From Chromera velia (taxonomy: Eukaryota; Sar; Chromeraceae), in assembly GCA_018398765.1 (NCBI GenBank), contig JAHBMJ010000132.1:1-35053 (forward strand): a DNA stretch of 35,053 nt, in the 5' to 3' direction. Positions 1-10,767 of this stretch are shown piece by piece. The notes below the pieces were generated by a model, which saw only the letters and a list, made by a program, of their open reading frames with translations, did no database searches and was not told the origin of the DNA. A program made the position numbers and the translations under genes. How positions within the stretch are numbered: position 1 is the stretch's first letter; each line of letters opens with the position of its first letter.

Positions 1-560
1 AAAATTCTTGTTGGGGAGAGATTTAGTAGGAAAACCGAAAAGACTTACATTTATTCAAAGCCCCATTTGTACCCATTTGCAGCTGGACATATAAAATTAG
101 AGATAGAAACAAAAGAAAAAAAAATATGTAAACTTACGTAATTTCAGTTATAATTTATATACCACTATGGATAATTTACCAAATTTTGAATACTTTTGAC
201 AAAAATAGATAAAGAACTTTGAAAAAAAAAAAATGATAGAACTTAAAATGGTTTGAATAGTTATGAATGGTTATGGAATAGTATAAGAACAAACTAGAAC
301 TCCTATATATGAAGATAAACACGCAAACATTAAACTTCTCTTCACTTTCATCTTTCGTGCTTAATTGAATAACGAACTCGCCACTTCTATCTTTCTGTCT
401 GTTTGCATGATAGTCTTTCCACTTTCATCGTCCAGACTCCAGATAGTCTTTTTGCAAGACGGCCCTGTGGATTAATACTAAGAGGCTTTGGTCGAGACGA
501 TTTTTTGCTGGGCCCCGGCATGCCACTGGAGCCTGTGGAAGTGGCATCCTGCATATATGC

Positions 561-582
561 ATATATATATATATATATATAT
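561..582. repeat. (TA)n dinucleotide repeat
   Basis: An uninterrupted AT/TA run of about 22 bases is preceded by GCATATATGC. It lies about 300 bases upstream of the monooxygenase start codon and just before TGCATGCA palindromes. Confidence 0.85.
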
Positions 583-586
583 GTGC

Positions 587-640
587 ATGCTTCAATGCAT
601 GCATTCGATCGATGAGGGCTCATGCAGTCATGCATGCAAA
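587..640. promoter_or_regulatory. cluster of TGCATGCA-type palindromes upstream of the monooxygenase
   Basis: ATGCATGC cores occur at about 595-602 and again at about 631-638, with related GTGCATGC and TCATGCAGTCATGCATGC strings between and beside them. The same palindrome recurs near other genes in the window. TGCATGCA is a known target of an ApiAP2 factor in malaria parasites, and alveolate relatives also have AP2 factors. A regulatory role here is inference only. Confidence 0.35.
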
Positions 641-875
641 ACTGCTTCAATCTTCTCCATCAGCTGATGCGTGCAGCGGTTTTCGATCAAAGACCACCCG
701 CCTTGCATGTCACTTGAGCGGGTCCTCTCATTCGCCTTGAATCAGAATCTCTACAAGAGCTTTCTCGTGCTCGGAAGTGCTGCAGGGGTCCGACGCCCTC
801 CCGTTTCATCCTGACAACTTGGACCGCTGCATGCACGTAGCGTCTGGTCCCTTTATTTTCCACCAGCGAGCTGCG

Positions 876-2192
876 ATGTCAAAGATCTGCATCATCGGGG
901 CAGGCCCCGCCGGTCTAGGCCTTGCTCTTGGATTGGCGCGCCGTGGCACTGCAGGCGAAGTGGTTGTTTACGATCGCGCTGAAAACCACAAAACCGCTCC
1001 CCGATACAACCCGGACCGCAGTTACACGATCGACATCACGGGGCACGGGGTGAGAGCCCTAGAGTACCTGGGTGTGTCCAGTCGTTTTGACAAAGAGCTG
1101 ATCAAGTTCAAGGGCATCAAGGTCCTTCCTCTGCACAAAGTGGAACCTTGGGACGGCCCTGGATGGACAGGGTCGAGGGGGGACATCTGTCGTACGTTGA
1201 TGAGCGAATGCGAGGAGAAGTTCCCGGGGAAAGTGAATTTTGTTTTCGACTCAGAAGTGGAGATTCTCGATGTCTACACAGGGAAGGTGGCCATTAAGGG
1301 GAAGTCGGGGGACATTACGAAAAAGACATTCGATTTTGTGGCGGCAAGTGATGGTGCAGGCAGTTTGGCTCGCAGCCAGGCCCTGTCGAGTGTGCCTGGG
1401 TTTGAGATTGAGAAGTCGCAGGTAAACAATTATTGCACGATGATTCACTTCGACAAGGCGACAAATGAACTAGATCCAGAGTGGCTGTACGGCTTCAGTG
1501 TGAGCCCCTTTGTGGTGGGAGGGGCCATCAATGGGGACAACGGCCCGAAAGATCCAAAATGGTTCTGTATGCTCGGGTTTGACCGCAAGAAGAAATTCAC
1601 AGATGCACAGGAAGCAAAGCAATGCATCCAGAGATGCTGCCCGAAAATTTTGAAGTACGTGTCTGAAAAGGAGATAGAGGCATTCTCGAAAAGAGAGTGT
1701 AGCCACATCGGGAGAGCAGCTGTGTGCAACAAATTCAATGCAGGGAGGGTGGTGATCATTGGGAACGCTGGCAACCCCTTCCCCCCGGTGGGGCAGGGCA
1801 TCAATGCTGCGTTGGAGTCCGCCATGGTCCTCGATCAGTGCCTGGTGGAGGCAGAGGGGGCGGGAGGGGAGGGGAAGGGTTTCTGTTGGGCAGGGGACAG
1901 ATTCACCGAGAAGTGGTTGTCTGAAGCACATGGCATCAATTGGATTGCGCAGAGACTTGAGTTTGGCAACACCTGGAAGATGGGCTTGGTTGTCACTGCA
2001 GCCCTCTTGGGGTTCAGTGTGCTGACCGACGCCAAAAAGTCCACAATGAAATGGTCAGAGGTGGCCAGGGCAGCCAAGGGACGTCAGAAGCTGCTGTTCA
2101 AAAGTGGGTACGCTCTGCTGGGGGCTGCCGCCTTGGGAGCTGCGTTTTTGGGCGGGTACAAGCTTGGTCATTTCATGTGGGGGTCCAAATGA
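876..2192 (+). CDS. Kynurenine 3-monooxygenase-like FAD-dependent monooxygenase, membrane-anchored
   Basis: This is a single-exon frame of 438 residues from the ATG at 876. The dinucleotide-binding fold starts at once: residues 8-13 are GAGPAG, so this start is preferred. An in-frame ATG at 831 would add 15 residues. Other family marks are RSYTIDITGHG (about 48-58), the DG motif ASDGAGS (about 157-163), and the second FAD motif GNAGNPFPPVGQGINAALE (about 296-314), which matches the GQGMNA block of kynurenine monooxygenases. Two C-terminal hydrophobic segments (about 368-384 and 410-430) fit the membrane tail of that family, which sits in the mitochondrial outer membrane. The family hydroxylates kynurenine with NADPH and oxygen on the route to quinolinate and NAD. 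The usual Asp of the GD motif is Asn here. A related UbiH-type hydroxylase is the alternative. The gene is convergent with a nicotinamidase-like gene. Confidence 0.82.
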   Translation: MSKICIIGAGPAGLGLALGLARRGTAGEVVVYDRAENHKTAPRYNPDRSYTIDITGHGVRALEYLGVSSRFDKELIKFKGIKVLPLHKVEPWDGPGWTGSRGDICRTLMSECEEKFPGKVNFVFDSEVEILDVYTGKVAIKGKSGDITKKTFDFVAASDGAGSLARSQALSSVPGFEIEKSQVNNYCTMIHFDKATNELDPEWLYGFSVSPFVVGGAINGDNGPKDPKWFCMLGFDRKKKFTDAQEAKQCIQRCCPKILKYVSEKEIEAFSKRECSHIGRAAVCNKFNAGRVVIIGNAGNPFPPVGQGINAALESAMVLDQCLVEAEGAGGEGKGFCWAGDRFTEKWLSEAHGINWIAQRLEFGNTWKMGLVVTAALLGFSVLTDAKKSTMKWSEVARAAKGRQKLLFKSGYALLGAAALGAAFLGGYKLGHFMWGSK

Positions 2193-4571
2193 AAGAAAAA
2201 CCAATGGAAACAGAGGGGGCAATTGGGGTGGGCAAGGCAATTAGGCTCTCGGAAAGAAAGAGAAAGAGAAAAATGGATTCATTCAAAATGCATATCCGAA
2301 AGGTGCCGAGAAATCTCCCAAAAAAGTGGAGGGCACTGCATTGCTCTAAGCATCGCTCCGTGTCGGTGGGTGTGCGCACACCCATCATCATACCTCAGTC
2401 CCGATCGACACAAACGCGTTCACCGTGCATAACCCGTCTTCTTCAGACAGTGACCTCTGCCCGCATACGCACGTGAAGAAGCTAGAGGCTTCCGGTTCAA
2501 TGCCCATGCATGCATACAGTTTTGATCGATCTCTACTGCCTGTTTAGTAGCCCCCCTGGCACTGTGTCTAATATCCTTCATCATGTGTACTAAGAAAATC
2601 GTTGAAAAATTCCGGCCATTTCGGGTCCAGACATGATTGAAAAGCTGGGTCCCATATTGCATGCATGCATGGATAGGGGATCCAAATGTGTAATTGCGGG
2701 GGGAAATGTGCTTTGTCACGTTTTCTTTCCTAGGTTCATTCATTCAATGCCATTCATTCATCCATCGATTCATTCATTCATTCATTCATTCATTCAGACG
2801 CATTCATTGGGACGCATTCATGCATTTGTTTATTAAAGACAATTAATTCAGATTTTCTAAAGAAAAAAAAACAGTAGTATCCACTGCCAGGACTCCGGTC
2901 CAGGAGCACCTAAGCATGCACCTCAAGTGATCTCATCTTTTGTGTTTGCAAATGTGTACATATGCTAGCAGTTAACTTCATAATAAGCTTTAACTCTTCT
3001 ATGATTGTCATTAATTAAGCCGTATTTAAAAATACAAAAAGCTTAGAAATTTGGAATCTATAGCTTAAGATTTCGTACTAAAAGTGTTATTGAATGAAGA
3101 ATTTCTTGAATTAATCGTGACTAATCGTGACCCTAAACATGGACCACTGCATACCAGTGGTTAGTTTGAGTTTCGAACTCTTTACAGTTAGCTTTCAAAT
3201 TATTAAAAAACAAATGATTAAAAAAATTGGCTATGCAGAATTTATTTCTCAATTAATTATATCTAAATTGAGGCGGTTAAAGCCGGTGAGCCACCACTTA
3301 GGCTCTGGCCAACCATGGAGCATGACATGCAATGTTGGTTTGTTGACCTAGCGCATTGATCCATTAACACATGTCAATACGAACTCTCTCCACTTGGCTA
3401 TATACACTCCTCAACCGCCCTCATGCCCACCAGAGGCTGGAACAATGAAATAAGAGCGATCATCTCTCGGACTTTCTTTTCATTCTCCCCCACTCCTCTA
3501 CCAGCTGAGGCAGCCACCCATTGCGCAATTTCCACCCGTTTCTCAATGAGCGTGCGCTCCTTTATTCTACTGATGATTTCGTCAAGCTTCTGTCTTTCCC
3601 TCTCTGTGTCTAGCTGTTTCAAATTGATAGACGTTCTAGTAAACGTTATATTATTTTTTTGCTATAGCATTCAATATCAATATACACAAACGTGTGGATC
3701 AACTATGATCAACTATAGATCAACTTTAGCTTAGATACTTTAAGATTCCCTTCTATGTACCTTCAATGTTTAACTAGAATGCTTGCCAGTAAGTATTTGA
3801 AGTATAGCTTGAAATAGGCTAATAACCTAGCTAATAACGAAGGCGTACAATGATGATGATAAAACAATATTAGACCGGTATATAGAATTACATGCAGTAA
3901 GCTTTATAAAAAAACTAAGAGCTTTTATGCAGGATGCGTGTTTGTCGTAATCACTGCAAGAGTTATTCAGTATTCAAGTTCTTATTCTTAATTTTTCTTA
4001 CTTACTTTCTGATTTTTGAAGTCCTCATTCATTCCTCCCTCCTTTCTCTGTTATCAAACTTTGTTGTTGTACGCCGCTAGAAGAACAGCGAACTATTTTT
4101 TTGTTGGTCTTAATCTCTTTTCTGTAGCGACAAAGAGGCTGACAATGAGTAAATCTTTCAGGGGCATATGTGTGTGAAGCTGATTGTTTTAAATTTTCTC
4201 CGTTTCTACTTTTGTCTTTCTCCTTTTTTCCTTAATCCGACAGGAAGGCCACCAATCTCTTTGCGACCGATCGAATCCCTCGATTGCCTTTCCCCCCTTC
4301 GCCCTCCCCAACGATTTTTGACTTAAGCAAGAAGTCTTTAGATCGCACAAATTTAGGATAGCACTCTCACCTGCAGACTTCAAACTTCTTTCTCACTCAG
4401 TCCCTCCTTCATTTGTTTTTTCAGGGACTCAGGCCGATCTCTGTATGGAATGCTGCTCTGCATGTCTGAGTGAGCTGACAGGCAGTGACAGCCAAGAGAC
4501 ATCTTACTCCATTTCCCTCTTCCTCTTCAAAGCTCCGCTCCCTCTTTCTTCTTTCCTTTCTTCTTTTCTCT
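2193..4571. other. Convergent intergenic region between monooxygenase and nicotinamidase
   Basis: These 2.4 kb lie between two convergent stop codons. They hold a (CATT)n run, TGCATGCATGCATG near 2659, and an AT-rich stretch at about 2820-3400. A second AT-rich stretch lies at about 3630-4020 and a pyrimidine-rich stretch at about 4380-4570. Short frames exist on both strands but show no family motif or splice-supported extension. No gene is called. No clear poly(A) signal can be assigned to either gene. Confidence 0.55.
2731..2830. repeat. (CATT)n tetranucleotide repeat
   Basis: Runs of CATT/TTCA occur from about 2735 to 2825. The longest perfect stretch is around 2769-2796. Confidence 0.85.
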
Positions 4572-6289
4572 TCACGGAGTGCCTGGCGCTGAATAAGCCA
4601 GGTCCTGAATTTTCTTGTACGTGTCTGCTTCTGTCGGTGTGAATACCTTCAGAGTCGCTCCTTTGTCCCCTGTGCTCTCTGCAAATTTGGCACCGATGTC
4701 AACCATCCCCTTGGTTGCAGTCTTTCCGAAGAGGTCGAAGACCACACCCCTGGTGAGGTTCGGAATGATGTAGAAGTTCGTGGCGGAAGGGAGGGCTTTG
4801 GATTTTACGTTGGCACCGATGCCTACGACAGTGGAGAACACGCAGAAGTCATAGGCGAGGCCGGTAACGAAAATCTTTCTAGTATTGTCTTCTTTCATTT
4901 TGTCCTTCAACCACTGCAACAGGCCTGAGTCCTCCTTCATGCTCGCTTCCTCTGCCTTGCACTCCTCATGAAGGAATTTGTGCTCGACTGTCATGGTCAT
5001 TTCTGTCTTAAACTCTCTGTTTGCGGGATTGTTGGCAGGTTTCTTCTTCGCACTGATACAGGCTCTGCCTCCCAGGCCTGAAAAGGACTCAACGATTTCA
5101 TCTGTCCCCTTATGGAACTTGGCTGCTCCCGGCAATTCGTCCATTGACAGCTTTCCCCCGAAAGTATCCTTGACGCAATGACGGGGCCAGAAGTACGGCT
5201 GCATGTTGGCAAGGGTGATCTCTTCCGCTCCTGTGGTCCATTTTTCTTGGCCTTCTATCTTTTTCAGTTTGGTCGGCATGGCAAGCCCACCACCGTCCTG
5301 CTTCGGCTTTGTGTAGTAGTCAGGAACCACGTATTGGTCTCCCCTAAACAGGGTCCGCCCACTCTTTTTGGGATTTGCAAACGAGATGTGGTGAGATGGG
5401 TGCACGTCGAGTGTGTAGGCAACGTTACCGGCATGCCCCTCCCAATTCTTTTGGAAAGTCTCCAGCTGGCCCACCATCGTGCGTGAGCCTGAGACTGCCA
5501 GAGTCGGACCTTCCTTCTCCTCGTCCTTCCATTTCGCCTGATTGGCGTCTTGGAGGTAGTTTTGGGCAGTGCAGCCACTGCTGGTGATGAAGTCGGCGTC
5601 TTCCTGCTTCTTGGGGTCTGGGTAGGTGAAGCAGTTCTGGACGTCGATAATGACCAAGAGGTCCTTCGAGGGATTGACCGTGATCTCCTCTCCGGAAGCA
5701 GTCACCTGCTTCTCATCCTGCATGCTCACAAACATGCATATACATACATATATATTCATGCAAGTCCATGCCAGGGTGTACAAGGACACCGACCGATACA
5801 CAGAGCAGGTGAAGTGGCTGAAAGACGAAGAGGCAGACGGGCATTGCAGCAAACACTCAGCGGTCCTTACTGTCTAAATGATTGGGGAACGTGCATTTCC
5901 AGTTACGAAGCCTCGAGCCCCCACGCGCACATATCCACACAGACATGCACATATTCGGAGACACTGGAGACGTGACGATTTGAGCTAAGGAAAGGAAAGG
6001 ATCCATGTCGAATGAAGCACCTACTCATCTTCTCATGCCGGTTCTCACGATTACAGAGTCTCCGCACTGCCTTTAGTAAGGAAGCCGATCAAGTATCAGA
6101 CCGGAATATATATGTGTATGCAGGCTTTTCAATGTACATCTGTATCGGTTCAAACTCTCAGAAGAGTCATCAAATCAACTTCACGCAATCGCATGAAACA
6201 AAAGGTCAGTGACTTACCCGTCTGAACTGGAAGGCTTCAGCTCCTGCGAAGAGAATGGCGGCAACGACTGCGAGGATGCGGGTACCCAT
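4572..6289 (-). CDS. Nicotinamidase-like cysteine hydrolase (isochorismatase fold) with N-terminal signal peptide
   Basis: Two exons, 6289-6218 and 5717-4572, join in phase 0 (donor CGG|GTAAGT, acceptor GCATGCAG|GATGAG) to give about 405 residues. Exon 1 encodes MGTRILAVVAAILFAGAEA, a signal peptide, followed by FQFRR. Exon 2 holds the isochorismatase-like hydrolase: Asp49 in VIIDVQNCF, Lys227 in HKGTDE and Cys316 in GLAYDFCV fit the catalytic triad. The metal ligands fit Asp128 and His130 in DVHP and His204 in WPRHCV. This pattern is specific to nicotinamidases, which turn nicotinamide into nicotinate for NAD salvage. The protein is longer than the usual 200-290 residues, with insertions at about 60-110, 140-190 and 240-290. 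The signal peptide points to the secretory route or a complex plastid. Exon 2 alone also opens upstream into repeat-like intron sequence, which is rejected as the start. The substrate is inferred from motifs. Confidence 0.82.
6218..6289 (-). other. Signal-peptide exon of the nicotinamidase-like gene
   Basis: Reverse-strand ATG at 6289, 24 codons, ending at a consensus GTAAGT donor (plus-strand 6212-6217). It is basic at residue 4, hydrophobic at 5-14, and has AEA before Phe20. The exon is missed by simple frame calling because it is only 72 bases long. Confidence 0.7.
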
Positions 6290-7340
6290 TGCGGCAAGTC
6301 GAGTCGTCTGGGTCAATTCACGTTGTCCGTCTCTCAGTCTGAGTTCTAAGGGATATAAATATACGTCTGACGGGGCTAACTGAGATACACCTGGACACGC
6401 TGGAAAAAAACAAGGGGGATAAGGAGGTGGGCTTGGACAAAAGAGAATCGTTCTTTTGGAGCTAGACAGTACCGTTTTAGGTCTGAATCAGGCAAGTGGA
6501 AGAACGATCGATTAATTCATCGACGCATGCATGGATCGACTCATGTATATATACGTGCATGCAAATTAATTCTTAATCTGTCATGCAGTCAGTCTCATGC
6601 AGTATATATAAGCTGGTCTTTAGCGGTGGAGTTAAAAAGGTGAGTGCCTTGAAATGCTTCGCGAACAACCTCGAAAGTGAGTGCCCTGACTTTAATGTCG
6701 CAATATGATTTTCTTTTTTTCCCCAATTTATTCAGAATATATTCCGTCCCCCCCAAGCTGCCGTACGAGTCTTTAGAAAAATTCAGAAAAAATGTTGCAC
6801 TTTTAGCGGAAAGTCGCGCACTTGAGTAAAGGAGCCGAATTAAGTTGCTTAGTTGCTTACTGCCACTGAGCTGCCAAACTGACTTCCGCGCGCAAGGCGC
6901 GCGAACTGACTTATTCTATTAATAGTATATAACAAAATTAAATTTGTTCGCGCGTCTTCGCGCGCGAAAGTAAGTGCGATCGCGAAGGTTTGTGTGACAC
7001 AAATACCCGGCACACAGGCGCACCCCACAAAACAGACCAACACTAACTATGCATACTAGTGGGGGGGCTAGCCATGTTTGGTGTACCCGGCGCACAGGCG
7101 CACCCCAACCAAACTATCAACTATAAACCCCAACCAAACTATAAATTATAAACAAACCATAACGCACTCGACCATAAACTACAGACCATAATGTGTGTAC
7201 TCGGACGGCAGCTCAGGCCCTGGGGAATATATCGGTAATGCCCAATTAAGTTTTGAAGCTAAATTTCTAGACTGAACCAAACGCTATTTATAAACGATAT
7301 ATCAATAATTGAAATACATTTGTTTCAAAAAAATAAAATC
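6290..7340. other. Intergenic region upstream of the nicotinamidase-like gene
   Basis: No gene is visible. It contains TA-rich and TGCATG-rich sequence (about 6520-6610), a CG-rich foldback (6878-6978), and a duplicated string TACCCGGC(A/G)CACAGGCGC at about 7003-7030 and 7084-7110. AT-rich sequence follows up to the first transposon. The segment 6290-6600 probably includes the nicotinamidase promoter, but no defined element is recognisable. Confidence 0.45.
6878..6978. repeat. CG-rich foldback (nested inverted repeats) in AT-rich DNA
   Basis: There are two perfect hairpins: CGCGCGC-AAG-GCGCGCG at 6887-6903 and CGCGCG-TCTT-CGCGCG at 6949-6964. The outer arms, ACTGACTTCCGCGCGC at 6878-6893 and the reverse complement of 6961-6976, also pair with a few mismatches. 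The centre is AT-rich. It resembles a very small foldback or MITE remnant. A structured regulatory element is also possible. Confidence 0.5.
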
Positions 7341-8283
7341 CTAGGCGTGGTTTTTAGATAGATTTTATGTTAAATTAAATTTTTTACCTCCCTAAATCTA
7401 ATATAATGATCTATCTAAAAAATCTAAAACGCAAAATTATGCAAAGTGAACTTTTAGATTAGATTATCCTATGATCTAACACTAAATTAAGTGTTCTATA
7501 TAATATTTTAGATTAAATTAGTTTTTTAAATGATTCAAATTGATTCTACTTCATCATTTATGAAGACTCACAGGTTTTTGTTCCTAGTTCTGTTCACTCT
7601 TCTGCTGAATCAGAGTCAAATAACACATGACGTTCTGCGGAGGCAGCCCACGGGCCGATGGTGCTCAGCAGCTGCAGCCACTCCCTGTACTGGTGAATCC
7701 TGTACAAGAATGGGGGACTGCTGGGACCTAGGGTGAGACACTGTCCTTAGCACTGTCTTCTTTAGGGTTGCCAACCAAGGCTCGAGCTCCAGCTCTACAT
7801 GTAGAAACGTTCACACCGTTAAGCTTGCTCTCATTAAGATCATTCAAACAGCAAGTGGCACAAGACTTAACGCTCCTGCACAACTTATTGTACATAACAA
7901 AAATATTAAGATTAGTTTAAACTAGTTTAGATTAGTTAAATTAGTTCAGGGTTGTTTTTTCCTCCGGCTTTGACCCTTTATGGCTGGCTATAGCCGGCCG
8001 GCCGGCCAAAGACGTTACTTACATAGTGGTCATGGCCGAAAAAAATAAGGAAAAAATGATCTCAAAAAAAAAAAAAATTTGTCTGCGGCGCTTGACCCCC
8101 TATATACCATAAAACGCTTTTAAAACAATTTTTAAGCATCTTTCAAAAAAAAAAAAGACAGCTAGAGAGACAGGAGGCTCCAATCTAGAAATTAAGTGTT
8201 TTTTAAATAACAGGACTCTAACTTAGATAGATTTTTTTTTTTGAATCTCTAATATGTATAATCTATCTAGCAACCACGCCTAG
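7341..8283. mobile_element. Non-autonomous hAT-like DNA transposon, CTAGGCG ends, copy 1
   Basis: The left end reads CTAGGCGTGGTTTTTAGATA and the right end is its inverted partner (TATCTAGCAACCACGCCTAG), about 24 bp with few mismatches. The flanks carry an 8-bp direct repeat with one mismatch, ATAAAATC at 7333-7340 and AGAAAATC at 8284-8291. An 8-bp duplication is the hallmark of hAT elements. Subterminal AGATAGATT/AATCTATCT motifs recur inside both ends, as expected for transposase-binding sites. No transposase frame is present in the 943 bp. The inner part is less AT-rich than the ends. Confidence 0.75.
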
Positions 8284-8410
8284 AGAAAATCGGATAAAAA
8301 GTCAAAAACATATATATATATAGAGATATTTTGAAACACTCACATTAGGAATAAACAAAGTTCAACAAATTAACAATGTTAGGTAATAAAAGGTTTATTG
8401 GTATAAAGTC

Positions 8411-9600
8411 CTAGGCGACCACTACAAAAAAAAAAAAAGTCAAAATCTCATTTTTTGTTTTCTTTTTTTTTTTTGAAAGCTCTGCATATGCATGATTATG
8501 TTGCACGCCATGGCCAGCGGCCCGTATAGGCACTCGATTGAGTCTCCGCTGCAGGATCCCCGTACGCCGTACGCTGCGCATACATGCAAACCGGCCAGTT
8601 ACATGTGTGCGTCCTCAGCCGGCAACTTTGCTCAAATTCAGTCGAACGTCTGCAGCGGTTTGTCTGACCTTATGGCCTTTTTACCTCAAACACCAGTTCT
8701 TTCCTTTTGACCTTACTTTTGACCTTGCAGTTCTCTTCCTCTGGAGAGTTTTTTTTGAAGAGTTCGGGAAAGATGCAGAAGTCTCCTCCTAGCTGCAGAG
8801 CTGCAGCCGCTACCCCCAAAGAAAGAGAACGCAAAAGAAAGATAAGTAAGAGGCTGGAAAGGAAGGCCCTGGGACGGCAACTCAGAGGAATGAGATTAAC
8901 TCTGGAGGAGAAACCCTAAAAAGCATAAGGAGGAAGCGAAGAGACCCCCACGGAGACGCATTTCTCTTACCATTCTCTGTTATCTTTCCCACTAGCTTCT
9001 TTAGTTTTTCATGTTCCTCATCTCGGAGTCCTCCTCCAAGACATGAAGAAGGAGGAAGGAAACGAAAATCGAGCTACAGGAAAAATGATTAATGAATATT
9101 AATGATAACGCAGCGGAGAGTTGGCAAGGAATTAGACGACACATTCTTCCCACCAGCGTGTCTTTTCTTCCCTGGTCCTTCATATCTTTGGGAGCAGGAG
9201 GCACAGGAGGAGGGGCTAGGGGCGGTCAGGGGCATGACAGTATCTTGGATGCAAATCTGGGTGGGAGGCTAGGCGAGGGACAGGTAGGGGAGCGACTTAG
9301 GGAAGGGAAGAAGAGCAGTGTCTATTGTACTTCACTGGGTACTAGACTAGGCGCGCTGTCTCTTTTATTTCTCTCTTTCTTCTGCATGTTTATTGTTGCC
9401 CGTTTTTTGACTTAACCTAGGCTAGAACCTCGGTCTTAATACGTCATTAACTTTTGGACTGACTTAGAGACTAAGTGAAATCATGTCAGTGTTGAGCTAG
9501 ATGTTGACTTCAATTTTTTTTGTTAGCGTGAACACGTTTAGAAACAAAAAAAAAACTGAATGGGGTAAATGCTCTTTTTTTTTATATATTGGTCGCCTAG
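8411..9600. mobile_element. Non-autonomous hAT-like DNA transposon, CTAGGCG ends, copy 2
   Basis: Inverted termini CTAGGCGACCAC (left) and TTGGTCGCCTAG (right) are followed inward by poly-A/poly-T. A perfect 8-bp target duplication, ATAAAGTC, flanks them at 8403-8410 and 9601-9608. The element is 1,190 bp. The interior from about 8480 to 9420 is GC-balanced, unlike its AT-rich ends, which suggests captured host sequence. No transposase or recognisable protein is encoded. It lies 127 bp from copy 1 and shares the CTAGGCG end and a similar target. Confidence 0.75.
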
Positions 9601-10767
9601 ATAAAGTCTCACCTAACAGTTTATAACAATAGATCATAGATGTATTTTTAAATATTTTTCTATAAAAGTAACACTTCATTTTTTATAAATTGATCACTAC
9701 ATTGATTTATTAGAGACATACACAATCTAGTAGAGCCATGTGGGTCTGTCGCCACCACCGCAAGCAACGCCGCCATCGGCCTGCACCGCCGCGCCGCCAT
9801 ACATGCGTTTCCATACATTTTATTTCTGTATGCATTTTATTTTAGTTTCATCTTGGCGGTGATTCAAATCGATAAATCGACATCAGGAGGTTTCAGTTCA
9901 GACTTTTAGACTGACAGACTTTCTATACACGAGTATGTTGTCCAAGCTAAGGGGCTCTATGATCCTGAGCTCGATAATGGCATAGCTAATATACGTCCGT
10001 ATGACCTATACTTTGCTTATCTAATCTTAAATGATAATTTATCGACTAGTTTATCGATTTGAATATAAAGACTGGGCTAAACAATTCATGCTGTTTGCGC
10101 TATCTATTATTATATTATTGACATACATGAACAGATTTTATTATAATATGAACAAATTCAAAAATATTGAAGTACTCCCCAGTGCTAGCCCCAGTGTTAC
10201 TCCATCCAGGGGTGAAAGTCCCCTGGCATGCACTGCAACGTGCACAATCCTCATATTTTTTTTAGAAAGTTTGGGGGTTGAAAAGCGGAACAAAGCGTGG
10301 CCAGCAGCATTGAGGTGCATTTGAACACATCAATTATCGTCTCCATCCGAGTCCAAGCGGTCAGTGGAGCAAAAATTTATGGGTTGAGCCAGGGATTGAG
10401 GGTCGCTACCGGCAAGGTGCGTGCTCACTGTATGTTCCAATGTTTTCCGTGCGGAAGGAGGAGATAAAAAGTTTTGGAGAACAGTTTTGGGCAAAGGAGG
10501 CAGACAAGCATATCAAATGAGAGAAGAGGAAGAAAGAAATTGAAAATAGTTTCGGGGCCAGAGTAGGAAAGGAAGAACTTCTTTTTTAGTATGCTTACAA
10601 CTCCTTCAACTTCTGCAGTTTGACTTCTCTTGAACAATTCCTTAAACCGTCTTTGAGGTGAGGCGAACGGTGTATGGTCAACCAACCAACGTGCATCCAT
10701 CAAGGATTGTATGCCCGGGGACCTCTTTCAAGAGGTGCCGCTGAGTAAACAACAAGACTGTCTGTTC

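Larger units (their letters stand above)
1..875. other. AT-rich flank and upstream region of the FAD monooxygenase gene
   Basis: The first 400 bases are strongly AT-rich with homopolymer A runs and no coding signal. From about 400 the composition becomes balanced and the segment leads into the monooxygenase start at 876. It carries a (TA)n run and TGCATGCA palindromes around 596-640. No TATA box or initiator can be assigned with confidence. The small reading frames here overlap on both strands and cover the TA repeat, so I do not call genes. Confidence 0.5.

Noticed and set aside
777-875. Longer N terminus of the monooxygenase
   Set aside because: The frame opens from GTG at 777, which is not a normal eukaryotic start. 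The FAD-binding fold begins immediately after the ATG at 876. The ATG at 831 remains possible.
5718-5852. Upstream part of the open frame before the nicotinamidase exon
   Set aside because: It translates a TA/GCATG-rich intron end. An AG acceptor at 5718 and a signal-peptide exon at 6289-6218 explain the N terminus better.
10425-10703. 92-residue - strand frame beginning MMDARWLVDHTPFASPQRR
   Set aside because: The first 45 residues look protein-like but I recognise no family, and no neighbouring exon fits. Kept only as a note in the gene-free region.
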